Position numbers and translations under genes: made by a program
The notes under the pieces: model-generated
Told to the model about the DNA's origin: nothing
What the model saw: the letters and a program-made list of their open reading frames with translations, nothing else
Database searches by the model: none
Shown here: positions 16,785 to 25,314 of the stretch, piece by piece
How positions within the stretch are numbered: position 1 is the stretch's first letter
Layout: every line of letters starts with the position of its first letter
Assembly: GCA_019237205.1 (NCBI GenBank)
Contig: JAFAHO010000213.1
Span: forward strand, 1-35,371
Direction: 5' to 3'
Length of the DNA: 35,371 nt
Origin: Hyphomicrobiales bacterium
Lineage (GTDB): Bacteria > Pseudomonadota > Alphaproteobacteria > Rhizobiales > Beijerinckiaceae

Positions 16785-17774
16785 ATGGTCCATGTCGCGG
16801 TAGATTCGGCGTTCGCAGACCTTGTCGATCTTGACGCGCCGGTGACGCAGATCGCGACCGGATTCAAGTTCACGGAGGGCCCGATCTGGCGTCCCTTAGA
16901 CAATTACCTGCTTTTTTCCGACATGCCCGGCGATGTCCGGCGGCGGTGGGACGCTGCTCAAGGCGTGGTCGAGGTGCGGCGTCCGTCGAACAAATGCAAC
17001 GGCATGACCTACGACGCCGACCTCAATCTGATCGTTTGCGAACATGCGACGTCCCTAGTGGTGCGCGAATGGCGGGACGGGCGGCGCGAGAGTCTCGCCT
17101 CCCATTTCGAGGGCAAGGAGCTGAACAGTCCCAACGACGTTTGTGTGCGCTCCGACGGCTCGATCTATTTCACTGATCCCTGGTACGGCCGCATGAAAGG
17201 CTTCGGCGTGGAGCGACCGCGCCAGCTCGGATTCCAGGGCGTCTATCGGGTGAGAACGGACGGCGTTCTGCAGCTCCTCGTCGAGCGCGATCTGTTCGAG
17301 CAGCCGAATGGTCTCTGTTTCTCGCCTGACGAAACGAGGCTCTACGTCAACGACAGCGAACAGGCGCTGATCCGAGTATTTGCCGTCGCGGCCCAGGGCT
17401 CGCTTTCGAAGGGTGAGGTTTTCGCCTCCGGCATTCATTCGGATACGGAGCCCGGCGCTCCCGACGGCATGAAATGCGACGAGGCGGGCCATATCTGGGT
17501 GACGGCGCCGGGCGGCGTCTGGGTCTACATGACGTCCGGCCAACTCATGGGCAAGCTTGGCGTTCCCGAACCCGTTGGCAATCTTGCCTGGGGCGGCGAA
17601 GATTTCCGCACGCTATTCCTGACTGCGAGCCGGTCGGTCTATGCCGTGAGGACCAAGGTCGCTCCGCGTCCCGAACCCTATATGAGCCCAAAGGGGATTG
17701 AGCGCCAGGACGGCGGGCCTCGCCAAATGGCCGCAACGCCAGCGTTGCTGTCGCCCGCGCGTTGGCGAGAATGA
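16785..17774 (+). CDS. SMP-30/gluconolactonase family lactonase
   Basis: This 329-residue six-bladed beta-propeller hydrolyses sugar lactones or related esters in family members. The metal-site residues are visible: Glu in TGFKFTEGPIW, Asn in LNSPNDVCVRSDGSIYFTDP, Asn in FEQPNGLCFSPDETRLYVND, and Asp in GAPDGMKCDEAGHIWVTAPG. The ATG at 16785 has GGGGA upstream; an in-frame GTG at 16767, five bases after the tautomerase stop, is an alternative. It lies 22 bp after the tautomerase and 27 bp before the dehydrogenase, which supports an operon for lactone and sugar-acid breakdown. Confidence 0.88.
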   Translation: MVHVAVDSAFADLVDLDAPVTQIATGFKFTEGPIWRPLDNYLLFSDMPGDVRRRWDAAQGVVEVRRPSNKCNGMTYDADLNLIVCEHATSLVVREWRDGRRESLASHFEGKELNSPNDVCVRSDGSIYFTDPWYGRMKGFGVERPRQLGFQGVYRVRTDGVLQLLVERDLFEQPNGLCFSPDETRLYVNDSEQALIRVFAVAAQGSLSKGEVFASGIHSDTEPGAPDGMKCDEAGHIWVTAPGGVWVYMTSGQLMGKLGVPEPVGNLAWGGEDFRTLFLTASRSVYAVRTKVAPRPEPYMSPKGIERQDGGPRQMAATPALLSPARWRE

Positions 17775-17801
17775 GCGGCGACTTCGGGAGGCGCATTGGA
17801 C

Positions 17802-18707
17802 ATGAAAGAACGGATCGGGTTCATCGGCCTCGGGCTCATGGGCCATGGCATGGCCAAAAATATCGTCGAGAAGGGCTGGCCGCTCACCGTCCTCGCCCAC
17901 CGGAAGCGCGAGGCGGTCGATGATTTGAAAGCGCGTGGTGCGGGGGAAGCCGCCTCGCCCCGAGCAGTAGCGGACGCCAGCGACGTCGTCGTCCTCTGCG
18001 TGACGGGATCGCCCCAGGTCGAGGCGGTGGCTCAGGGGCCGGACGGGCTGGCCTCGGCGGGAAAGTCGCTGCTCATCGTCGACTGCTCGACGTCGGAGCC
18101 GGCTTCGACGCGCCGCCTCGCCGAGACGCTCGCGCCCAAGGGCATGACGTTGATCGACGCGCCATTGAGCCGCACGCCGAAGGACGCCTGGGAGGGCACC
18201 CTCGACGTGATGGTTGGCGGCGACCCCGATGCGGTCAAGCGCGCCCGGCCCGTGCTCGAGGCCTTCGCCGGGCGCGTGGTGGAGACCGGGCCGGTCGGAA
18301 CCGGGCACACGATGAAACTTCTCAACAATTTCCTGTCGATGGGCTATGCGGCAATCTATTCGGAAGCGCTCATGGTCGGCGCCAAGGCCGGCCTCGCCCC
18401 GGCCGTGTTCGACAGCGTCATCAGCGGCGGACGCATGGATTGCCCGTTCTATCAGACCTTTCGCAAGTATGTGATCGAGCGCGACCGCAATGCGCATCGC
18501 TTCACGCTGGCAAACGCTCTCAAGGACGTCAGCTACCTCGCCGGATTCGCCCAGGCGCTCGGCGTCGCCAATCCGGTCGGCGCGGCGGTGCGCAATTCCT
18601 TCGCGCATGCCGTCGCCACCGGTCATGGCGAAGACTACGTGCCGATGCTGTCGGACTGGGTCGCAGAATGGAACGGGACGTCGCTCACGCCGAAGGCGGG
18701 CAAATGA
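17802..18707 (+). CDS. Beta-hydroxyacid dehydrogenase (3-hydroxyisobutyrate dehydrogenase-like)
   Basis: This 301-residue NAD(P)-dependent enzyme has the family dinucleotide motif IGFIGLGLMGHGMAKNIV at the N terminus. The substrate-binding segment is DCSTSEPASTRRLAE, and the catalytic Lys is in GHTMKLLNNFLSMG. A hydrophobic helical C-terminal domain follows. Substrates in the family include 3-hydroxyisobutyrate, tartronate semialdehyde and other 2- or 3-hydroxyacids. With the lactonase and tautomerase just upstream, a sugar-acid substrate is a reasonable inference. GGGAGG precedes both a TTG at 17796 and the ATG at 17802; the ATG is preferred. Confidence 0.88.
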   Translation: MKERIGFIGLGLMGHGMAKNIVEKGWPLTVLAHRKREAVDDLKARGAGEAASPRAVADASDVVVLCVTGSPQVEAVAQGPDGLASAGKSLLIVDCSTSEPASTRRLAETLAPKGMTLIDAPLSRTPKDAWEGTLDVMVGGDPDAVKRARPVLEAFAGRVVETGPVGTGHTMKLLNNFLSMGYAAIYSEALMVGAKAGLAPAVFDSVISGGRMDCPFYQTFRKYVIERDRNAHRFTLANALKDVSYLAGFAQALGVANPVGAAVRNSFAHAVATGHGEDYVPMLSDWVAEWNGTSLTPKAGK

Positions 18708-18723
18708 GCAGCAGACGGCCGCT

Positions 18724-18969
18724 TCAGCCTCGGATCGGCTCGTGCGCGAGGGCGGCGCGCAGAAAGTAGTAGAGCCCAGTCAGGGCCGCCAGGATCAGGA
18801 TGCCCTCGAGCGCGTGGGTGATCGTCTCGCCGAGATTAAATAGGCCGCCGATCGCCCAGCCGGCGGCGGCGCCGGCGCCGATGAGCTCGGTGCCAACCAG
18901 AATGGCGACGCTCAGAAGCGTCACCGCGTTGGTCCAGTTGATCGGTTTGAGCGACGCGGCCTCGGCCAA
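18724..18969 (-). CDS. Small two-helix membrane protein of unknown function
   Basis: This protein of about 81 residues has two transmembrane helices: one in VTLLSVAILVGTELIGAGAA with the following AGWAIGG, and one in ALEGILILAALTGLYYFLRA. It ends in a short basic tail. The start is a choice: TTG at 18969 has GGAGA at good spacing and would give an N terminus AEAASLKPINWTN; a GTG at 19020 gives 98 residues with a weaker ribosome site. The stop lies 16 bases from the convergent dehydrogenase stop. No function is recognised. Confidence 0.6.
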   Translation of the reverse strand: MAEAASLKPINWTNAVTLLSVAILVGTELIGAGAAAGWAIGGLFNLGETITHALEGILILAALTGLYYFLRAALAHEPIRG

Positions 18970-19125
18970 GGGTTTTCTCCATTTGCGAAACGCCGGCGGA
19001 TATACCAACGCGTTCTCCACCGCAAGCCCGGCGGCGCAAAGGCATCGCTCCAGGTCACTCAGACTGGGGAGCGTGGCCCGGCGCCCGCGGCGCCAGCGTT
19101 GTCCATCCGCTCGCGCCCCTGTCGT

Positions 19126-19185
19126 CGTGCCCCTTCGTATCCTTTGTGGCCGACCATTTCACCACCAAGGACACGAGGGGGCACG
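19126..19185. repeat. Long inverted repeat (24-bp arms) upstream of kup
   Basis: The arm at 19126-19149 (CGTGCCCCTTCG, TATCC, TTTGTGG) pairs with 19162-19185 at 21 of 24 positions around a 12-base loop. The mismatches at 19134, 19139 and 19145 could be G-U pairs in RNA. No T tract follows. The CCACCAAGGACACGA wording looks like a widespread class of intergenic palindromes. It lies 78 bp before the kup start. Confidence 0.65.
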
Positions 19186-19263
19186 AAGGTCGGGCCTGGG
19201 CGCATGTGTCGCGTTGCCCATCGCGGATTCCCATTGCAGAATAGCAAGAATACACCCGGCTCC

Positions 19264-21225
19264 ATGTCGCTCATCGCCGATCGATCCCCTCACCACCAGG
19301 CCGCTAAACAGGCCAGCGGTCACGCACCGCACGGCGGCGTCGGGGCGCTGGCGTTCGGCGCGCTCGGCGTCGTCTACGGCGACATCGGCACTTCGCCCCT
19401 CTATGCAATGGACCAGATTTTTCGCGTCGCACCGTCGCACGAGCCCGAGGACGCGCTCGGCGCGGTTTCGCTCGTCATCTGGACGCTGACGCTGATCGTC
19501 GCGATCAAGTATGCCGTCCTCGTCCTGCGCGCGCAGAACGATGGCGAGGGCGGGGTGTTTGCGCTCTACGGCCTCCTGCACGACCGGGCCGACCGCCGCT
19601 CGCGCATGCTGCTCTGGGCGCTGATCGCGGCCGCGGGCCTCCTGATCGGCGACGGGATGATCACGCCTGCGATCAGCGTGCTCTCGGCGGTCGAAGGCCT
19701 CGGGGTCGCAATGCCGAGCCTCGCAGGCCTCGCGGTCCCGATCACGCTCGGGCTCCTTGTTGCGCTCTTCGCCATCCAGTTCAAAGGCGCATCCGGCGTC
19801 GGCGCCGTGTTCGGGCCGGTCATTCTCGTCTGGTTCATTGGCGTCGGCGCGCTCGGCGCAGCCGCGATTGCGGCGAATCCCGAAATTCTGGCCGCCTTCA
19901 ACCCGGTCCACGGGCTGGCCTTCCTCGGACGCGCCCATCTCGTTGAAGCGCTCCTGATCCTCGGCGCGCTGATGCTGGTCGTCACCGGCGGCGAGGCGAT
20001 GTACGCCGACGTCGGCCATTTCGGCGCGCTGCCGATCCGCCTCTCCTGGTTCGCCGTCGTCTATCCGGCTCTACTGCTCAACTATCTCGGGCAGGGCGCC
20101 TATAGGATGGGCGGCGCCCCGGTCCCCGACGACAAGCTCTTCTTTGCGCTCGTGCCGCATTGGCTCGTCATGCCGATGGTCGTCCTTGCCACCGCAGCGA
20201 CGATCATCGCCTCGCAGGCGCTCATTTCCGGCGCATTCTCGCTCGTGTCGCAGGCGATCCGTCTTGGCCTCTTTCCGCGGCTCGACATCGAGCACACCCA
20301 TCACGCGCAGGAGGGCCAAGTCTATATCCCGGTCGTCAACTGGATGCTGCTCATCGGATGCGTGACGCTCGTCTTCACGTTCGGCTCGAGCGCGTCGCTG
20401 GCGGCGGCCTATGGTCTGGCGGTCTCGGGCGTGATGGTGATCACCTCGGTCGCGATGATTTCGGTCGCGCTGCGCGAATGGCGCTGGAGCCCAACGATGA
20501 CGGCGCTCGTCTGGGGGCCGCTGACGGCGCTGAACGCAGCGTTCTTCGCCGCGAGCTTGCTGAAGCTCTTCGAAGGCGGCTATGTGCCGATCGCGGTCGG
20601 AAGCGTCGCCTTCGCCGCGATGGCGACCTGGCGCTGGGGCCGCAAGGCGACCTACGCGGCACAGAACGCCAAGGCCACGATGACGATGGGCGAAGTCGTC
20701 TCGCTGCACCGCTCGAGCGGCCGATACCTGGAACGCAACGCGCTCATCATGTCGCCGCGCCCCTTGCGTTCGCTGCGCGACCGGGCCCCGTTGCTCATTC
20801 GTCTCATCGCCGAGCGCACCGGCGTGCTGCCGCGAAACCTCATCTTCGTTGAGGTCGCCCACAAGAAGACGCCCTATATCCATGGCAGCCGCTACCGGGT
20901 GACGGCGTTCGACCGCAACGAGCAGAAGGGCAACGTCATCGGCGTCGAGCTCTCCTTCGGCTTTCTCGAGGAGCCGAATGTCGAGCACACGCTCGAGGAG
21001 CTCGCCCGGCATCACGAGATCGACTTGCCGAGCGACCCCCACCAGTGGATCGTGCACGTCATGCAGGAGAACCTGCTGCCGCCGCGCAGGAGCAATGTAT
21101 TCAAGCGCATGCGGCTCAACCTGTTCCTGTTCCTCAGACAGGTCTCGCGGCCCGCGTATTCCTATTACGGGCTCGGCGACGAGGTGCAGCTGACAGTCGA
21201 GATCGTTCCGGTGAGGCTGAGGTGA
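19264..21225 (+). CDS. kup: Potassium uptake protein Kup
   Basis: This 653-residue inner-membrane transporter of the KUP/HAK/KT family couples potassium uptake to protons. The signature ALGVVYGDIGTSPLYAMDQI is at about 30-50 and the pore-region GDGMITPAISVLSAVEGL at about 130-147. About 12 hydrophobic helices run to residue 460, followed by a roughly 190-residue cytoplasmic tail. The ATG at 19264 is chosen because family N termini are short before the signature. Length fits the family. It stands alone, with a strong inverted repeat upstream and a regulator gene 82 bp downstream. Confidence 0.95.
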   Translation: MSLIADRSPHHQAAKQASGHAPHGGVGALAFGALGVVYGDIGTSPLYAMDQIFRVAPSHEPEDALGAVSLVIWTLTLIVAIKYAVLVLRAQNDGEGGVFALYGLLHDRADRRSRMLLWALIAAAGLLIGDGMITPAISVLSAVEGLGVAMPSLAGLAVPITLGLLVALFAIQFKGASGVGAVFGPVILVWFIGVGALGAAAIAANPEILAAFNPVHGLAFLGRAHLVEALLILGALMLVVTGGEAMYADVGHFGALPIRLSWFAVVYPALLLNYLGQGAYRMGGAPVPDDKLFFALVPHWLVMPMVVLATAATIIASQALISGAFSLVSQAIRLGLFPRLDIEHTHHAQEGQVYIPVVNWMLLIGCVTLVFTFGSSASLAAAYGLAVSGVMVITSVAMISVALREWRWSPTMTALVWGPLTALNAAFFAASLLKLFEGGYVPIAVGSVAFAAMATWRWGRKATYAAQNAKATMTMGEVVSLHRSSGRYLERNALIMSPRPLRSLRDRAPLLIRLIAERTGVLPRNLIFVEVAHKKTPYIHGSRYRVTAFDRNEQKGNVIGVELSFGFLEEPNVEHTLEELARHHEIDLPSDPHQWIVHVMQENLLPPRRSNVFKRMRLNLFLFLRQVSRPAYSYYGLGDEVQLTVEIVPVRLR

Positions 21226-21271
21226 TGGCAGCTCCATCAGCCGCCGTGCGCGCGAGCGGTAGCACCGCGTC

Positions 21272-21301
21272 TTGACGGCATTTCATCTACGGGATTATTT
21301 T
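21272..21301 (+). promoter_or_regulatory. Candidate promoter giving a leaderless XRE-cupin mRNA
   Basis: TTGACG (21272-21277) and TATTTT (21296-21301) are 18 bases apart and resemble sigma-70 hexamers. Initiation about seven bases further would fall on the ATG at 21308. The bases before this ATG are T-rich with no Shine-Dalgarno sequence, so a leaderless transcript is possible. This is a prediction only. Confidence 0.35.
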
Positions 21302-21307
21302 TCGTAT

Positions 21308-21874
21308 ATGGAACAAGAGACGGCAACCCGCGAGGACCTGCGCCTGGCGGAGCGCCTGCGCAATTTGCGGCAGGCGAGGCGATGGTCGCTCGACGAACTT
21401 TCCGCGCTGAGCGGCGTCAGCCGCGCTTCGCTTTCGCGCATCGAGAACGCGGACGTGAGCCCGACCGCATCAGTGCTCGGGCGCCTGGCGGGCGCGCACG
21501 GCCTGACTTTCTCGCGCCTCATCGCCGAGGTCGAAGCCGGCGGACCGGCGCTCGTCGACCGCGCCGATCAGCGGGAATGGGTCGATCCGGCGACGGGATT
21601 TCGCCGCCGGTCGGTCTCGCCACCCTCGCCCGAATTCGATTGCGAACTGCTGCAATGCGAGCTTCCGGCCGGAGCGATGATCGACTATCCGCTGCCGCCC
21701 CGCCCGGGACTCGAGCATCATCTCTATCTGCTGGAGGGCGCGCTCGAACTCACGATTGAAGGAAATGTTCATCGCCTGAGCGCCGGCGACTGTCTCCGTT
21801 ACAAGCTTTTCGGGGCGAGCCGCTTCCGCGCATTGGGACGCCGCGCGGCGCGTTACGTTCTTGCGTTGAGGTGA
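21308..21874 (+). CDS. XRE-family regulator with C-terminal cupin domain
   Basis: This 188-residue transcription factor has an HTH_3 domain at about 11-70 (LRLAERLRNLRQARRWSLDE, LSALSGVSRASLSRIENADV, SPTASVLGRL) and a cupin-type sensing domain at about 80-185 (GLEHHLYLLEGALELTIEG, HRLSAGDCLRYK). Such proteins are usually repressors of nearby metabolic genes that respond to a small molecule. The GNAT gene starts six bases after its stop, so the two are one unit. The ATG at 21308 is preferred to an in-frame TTG at 21272, which lies inside the likely -35 element. Confidence 0.87.
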   Translation: MEQETATREDLRLAERLRNLRQARRWSLDELSALSGVSRASLSRIENADVSPTASVLGRLAGAHGLTFSRLIAEVEAGGPALVDRADQREWVDPATGFRRRSVSPPSPEFDCELLQCELPAGAMIDYPLPPRPGLEHHLYLLEGALELTIEGNVHRLSAGDCLRYKLFGASRFRALGRRAARYVLALR

Positions 21875-21879
21875 AACCG

Positions 21880-22419
21880 ATGCCCGCTCCGACCATCGCC
21901 ATCGCTGCACTCGACCCGGCCTCGCTCGGCGAGGCGACCGGGCGTCTCGCCGAGATCTTGCACGCCTGCGTGCATGACGGTGCGAGCGTCGGCTTCGTCC
22001 TGCCGTTCGACATTGGCGAGGCGCACGCGTACTGGCGCGACAGGGTCGCGCCCCCGCACGCCGCAGGGAGCCGGCTCGTCCTCATCGCAAGCCTCGACGA
22101 CGACATCGCCGGAACGGCGCAACTCGATCTCGACTCGATGCCGAGCAAGCGCCATCACGCCGAGGTGTCCAAGGTGCTGGTCGATCCGCCGTTTCGCCGG
22201 GCCGGGGTCGCGCGCGCGCTGATGGCGGAGATCGAAGGCCAGGCGCGTGCGGCGGACCGCTGGCTCCTCACCCTCGACACTGCGGGCGACGCCGCGGAGG
22301 CGCTCTACCGGTCGCTCGGCTATGAGTTCGCCGGCGCAATCCCTTCCTACGCCCGCGATGCGTTCGAGGACCGCTACGACGCGACCCGCCTCATGTACAA
22401 AGACCTGCGCCGCGGCTAG
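21880..22419 (+). CDS. GNAT-family N-acetyltransferase
   Basis: This 179-residue acyltransferase uses acetyl-CoA. The acetyl-CoA loop is in VSKVLVDPPFRRAGVARALM (motif A, R-R-x-G-V-A), followed by the helix AEIEGQARAADRWLLTLDT and the C-terminal AAEALYRSLGYEFAGAIPSY. The substrate is unknown; toxin or antibiotic N-acetylation and small-molecule detoxification are common in this group. The ATG at 21880 has GAGG nine bases upstream; a GTG at 21871 overlaps the regulator stop and is a less likely start. It forms a unit with the XRE-cupin regulator. Confidence 0.87.
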   Translation: MPAPTIAIAALDPASLGEATGRLAEILHACVHDGASVGFVLPFDIGEAHAYWRDRVAPPHAAGSRLVLIASLDDDIAGTAQLDLDSMPSKRHHAEVSKVLVDPPFRRAGVARALMAEIEGQARAADRWLLTLDTAGDAAEALYRSLGYEFAGAIPSYARDAFEDRYDATRLMYKDLRRG

Positions 22420-22454
22420 CATTCTGCTCCTTGTGGCGGAGGTGAAATCGGCCG

Positions 22455-24281
22455 ATGGATGACGGGAACGGCGCCAGCCTCGGCGGTCGCATCCTGCTGG
22501 CGCTGCTGACGCTTTATGCGCTCGCGATGATCGCGCCCGATCTCATCCGGATCGTGCGCCCGCTCGGCGCCTTCGGGCTGGCGACGAACGCCGACGGGCT
22601 CATCTACGACGTGCGCGCTCAGTTCGGGCACGACGAGGATTCGCCCGCGTGGCGGGCGGGCTTGCGTCCCGGCGATCGCCTCGACCTCTACGGCATGCGC
22701 TGCTCCCCCATCGATACGAACCTCTGCGCCACCAATCTCGCGCTCTGGGGTGGGTACACCTACGTTGCGCCCGGCCGGGAGGGGACGCTGCTACTGGAGC
22801 CGACGCCCGATAGCCCGGCTCGCCAAGTGACTCTGATCGCACAGCAGCGCCCGCCCAGCATCGCGGTCGACCTCGTGCTGCTGCTGACCCAAGTCGCCGG
22901 CATTCTCGTAGTGCTCGGCGCGGCATACCTCGTGTGGCTGCGCCCGGGCGCCATGACCTGGGGCTTCTTCGCCTATGCGATGAGTTTCAATCCCGGCCAG
23001 TCGTTCCAGTTCTACGCCTGGCTGCAGCAATGGCCGCAGGCGATGCTGACGCAAGCGATAATGAGCTGCCTTTTGCAGGCTGCAGGCTACACCGGCCTCC
23101 TCCTGTTTGCGCTGCGGGTCCCGGTGGATCGGACGGAGGGCCGGTGGCGGCTCATCGAGCGCGCGCTGCCAGCGATTTTCATCATCCTTCTCCTAGTGTC
23201 GTTCGCGAGTCTCGGAAGCGTGTTCGGCTACCCAACCGAATGGGCGATGCAAGGCTCGGTTCTGGCCGGCTTCTTCGTCAGCGTCGCCGCGCTCGCGATC
23301 CTGATTGGTCGTCGCAAGGACCTGAGCCCGCGGGATTACCAGCGGATCCGCTGGGTGATCTGGGGCTGCCTGATTGGCCTGCCGGCCTATCTGATCGCCG
23401 AACTCACCCAGGAAACTTCGCTGCCCAACAGTCTCTTTGGCGTCGCAATCTCAGAAGACGTCTCGGGCCTCTTCTACCTCATCAACGGGATCTTGTGCCT
23501 GTTCGTCGTGGAGGCGGTGCGGCGGCCGACGGTGGTCAGCGTCTGGATTCCGCTCCGCCGCGCGACCGCGCTGGGACTGCTGCTCAGCGTGCCGGCCTAC
23601 TTCATCCATGAAGAGATGAGCGCGATCAACGAATTGACGCAGCTGCCCGAGTGGGCGTGGGTGCTGGTCGCCTCGGTTTTCGTCTTCGCGATCTCGCGCG
23701 CGCACGAGTTCGCGACGGAGCTGGTGGACCGGCTCTTCGACCGGAACTTTCACCGCGCCAAGCAGCACCTCCGCGCTGTCGGCCTGACGATTCAGCGCGC
23801 CGACGGTCTCGCCGAAATCGAGCGCATGCTCGTGGAGGAGCCGATGCACGTGCTCGGCCTCGCCTCGGCTGCCGTCTTTCGCGAAGAGAACGGCGATTTC
23901 CGGCGGCGCGCGGGCGCCGCATGGGAAGCCACGAACGCCGACACGCTCTCTAGCGCCGGCCGGCTGCTTGCCGGGAAACTCCATGGCGGCGCTTTCGCGC
24001 TCGACGGAATTGGCGGCATCGATCCTTCCGACCCGCGCTTTCCGAACGATCTGGCGCGACCCGTTCTGGGCGTTCCGGTCAGCAATCCACGGCGCTGTTT
24101 CGCCGTTGCGCTCTACGGCAGCCATGTGATCGGAACCGACCTGGACAGCAACGAGCGCGAACTCTTGACTAAACTGGCCCGCGATGCGGAGATCGCCTAT
24201 GCGTCCGTCGATCGCGAGACGCTTCAGAAGCGCATCGAACTTCTGGAAGGGCAGCTCGCGCATGCTTCAGCGCAACGTTAA
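22455..24281 (+). CDS. Kinase-less PDZ and multi-TM sensor-like membrane protein
   Basis: This 608-residue inner-membrane protein starts with one helix (about 12-30). A periplasmic PDZ-like region follows (about 45-132: LIYDVRAQFGHDEDSPAWRA then GLRPGDRLDLYG), then eight or nine more helices (about 138-415). The cytoplasmic part (416-608) has a helical linker (ATELVDRLFDRNFHRAKQHL), a GAF-like domain and a terminal coil (DRETLQKRIELLEGQLA). The layout resembles the sensing half of ComP-type histidine kinases, but there is no H-box, HATPase or output enzyme domain. GGAGGTGA upstream of ATG 22455 is a near-ideal ribosome site. Sensor function is inference from architecture. Confidence 0.7.
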   Translation: MDDGNGASLGGRILLALLTLYALAMIAPDLIRIVRPLGAFGLATNADGLIYDVRAQFGHDEDSPAWRAGLRPGDRLDLYGMRCSPIDTNLCATNLALWGGYTYVAPGREGTLLLEPTPDSPARQVTLIAQQRPPSIAVDLVLLLTQVAGILVVLGAAYLVWLRPGAMTWGFFAYAMSFNPGQSFQFYAWLQQWPQAMLTQAIMSCLLQAAGYTGLLLFALRVPVDRTEGRWRLIERALPAIFIILLLVSFASLGSVFGYPTEWAMQGSVLAGFFVSVAALAILIGRRKDLSPRDYQRIRWVIWGCLIGLPAYLIAELTQETSLPNSLFGVAISEDVSGLFYLINGILCLFVVEAVRRPTVVSVWIPLRRATALGLLLSVPAYFIHEEMSAINELTQLPEWAWVLVASVFVFAISRAHEFATELVDRLFDRNFHRAKQHLRAVGLTIQRADGLAEIERMLVEEPMHVLGLASAAVFREENGDFRRRAGAAWEATNADTLSSAGRLLAGKLHGGAFALDGIGGIDPSDPRFPNDLARPVLGVPVSNPRRCFAVALYGSHVIGTDLDSNERELLTKLARDAEIAYASVDRETLQKRIELLEGQLAHASAQR

Positions 24282-24351
24282 TGGCGGCCGCAGCGCAGCC
24301 GGCGTCAGACCGGCGCCCAGGCCCTGAAACGTCCGCGTTCGTGAGGCGCTC

Positions 24352-25050
24352 ATGACCGGCCCGCCGCTGCAACGCCTCGAAGGCGTTCGCGCCTGCGTCT
24401 TCGACGCCTATGGCACCCTCTTCGACTTCGGCTCCGCCGCAGCGCGCGCAGCCGATGTGCCTGAGGAGAAACGCGCGGCGCTGACGGCGCTCTGGCGCGA
24501 CAAGCAGCTGCAGTACACATGGCTGCGCACTTTGCAGAACCGTTACGCCGATTTCTGGCAGGTCACCGGCGACGCCCTCGATTTCGCGCTCGACACGCTC
24601 GGGCTGGACAGATCATTGCGCGAAAGCCTGATGGATCTCTATCTCGGGCTCGAGCCGTTTCCCGAAGTTCCCGAGGTCCTCCGCGCCTTACGCGCGCGCG
24701 GGTTCAGAACCGCCATTCTCTCCAACGGGTCGCGCGCGATGCTGGATGCGCTTGTCTTCCGCGCCGGGCTCGCCGACGCTTTCGACGCGGTTCTCTCGGT
24801 CGAGGCCGTCGGCGTCTTCAAGACCCACCCAAAAGTCTATCGATATGCGCTCGATACGCTCGGCCTGCCGGCGAAGGCGATCTCGTTCCAGTCCTCGAAC
24901 GCCTGGGACGCGTTCGCCGCGTCGGATTTCGGCATGCGCGTGGTTTGGTGCAACCGCTATGGCCAGCGGCGCGAGCGCCTGCCCGGCGCGCCGGATTTCG
25001 AGATCCGCACGCTCGCCGAACTTCCGGGACTGCTGGCCGTAATCGCCTGA
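24352..25050 (+). CDS. Haloacid dehalogenase, type II (HAD superfamily)
   Basis: This 232-residue HAD enzyme has the nucleophile Asp18 in ACVFDAYGTLFD, motif II Ser in TAILSNGSRAML, the Lys of motif III in VGVFKTHPKVYRYA, and the type II dehalogenase segment ISFQSSNAWDAFAASDFGMR. In (S)-2-haloacid dehalogenases this SSNxWD block positions the catalytic water and substrate; the enzyme converts 2-haloacids to 2-hydroxyacids. The FDAYGTLFD wording and the length match that group well. It lies 70 bp downstream of the sensor-like gene and is the last gene in the plus-strand run. Confidence 0.9.
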   Translation: MTGPPLQRLEGVRACVFDAYGTLFDFGSAAARAADVPEEKRAALTALWRDKQLQYTWLRTLQNRYADFWQVTGDALDFALDTLGLDRSLRESLMDLYLGLEPFPEVPEVLRALRARGFRTAILSNGSRAMLDALVFRAGLADAFDAVLSVEAVGVFKTHPKVYRYALDTLGLPAKAISFQSSNAWDAFAASDFGMRVVWCNRYGQRRERLPGAPDFEIRTLAELPGLLAVIA

Positions 25051-25259
25051 TGAGCGGTTGGAAAGAGTAGCCGCGCTTGACGTCCGAGCGACAGCGTCCC
25101 GCCTGTTTTGGCCTGTTCGCAGGGCGAAAACCGGCGGAGAGCCGCCTTCCGCGCCGGCTCCGATCCATGAAAGCCGTTCGTTTCCAGCGGCTTGTGCAAA
25201 ACTGCCGGTACAATCGGCGCCGCGCCGGAACAGGACGATAACAGGGGCCTTCAGGAGCC

Positions 25260-25309
25260 TATCAGCCTATCAGGGGTGTATCAGGGGTGTATCAGGGGCA
25301 TATCAGGCG
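25260..25309. repeat. Tandem 11-bp repeats (TATCAGGGGTG) in an intergenic region
   Basis: TATCAGGGGTG occurs at 25268-25278 and 25279-25289, then as TATCAGGGGCA at 25290-25300. Partial units flank these: TATCAGCC (25260-25267) and TATCAGGCG (25301-25309). The period is close to one turn of B-DNA, so all units face one side of the helix. The array sits in the 369-bp gap between the dehalogenase stop (25050) and the four-TM gene stop (25420). No other gene is seen in that gap. Confidence 0.8.
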
Positions 25310-25314
25310 AGCCG

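Noticed and set aside
25260..25309. CRISPR-like array
   Set aside because: The units are 11 bp and directly abutting with no spacers, and no cas genes are nearby.
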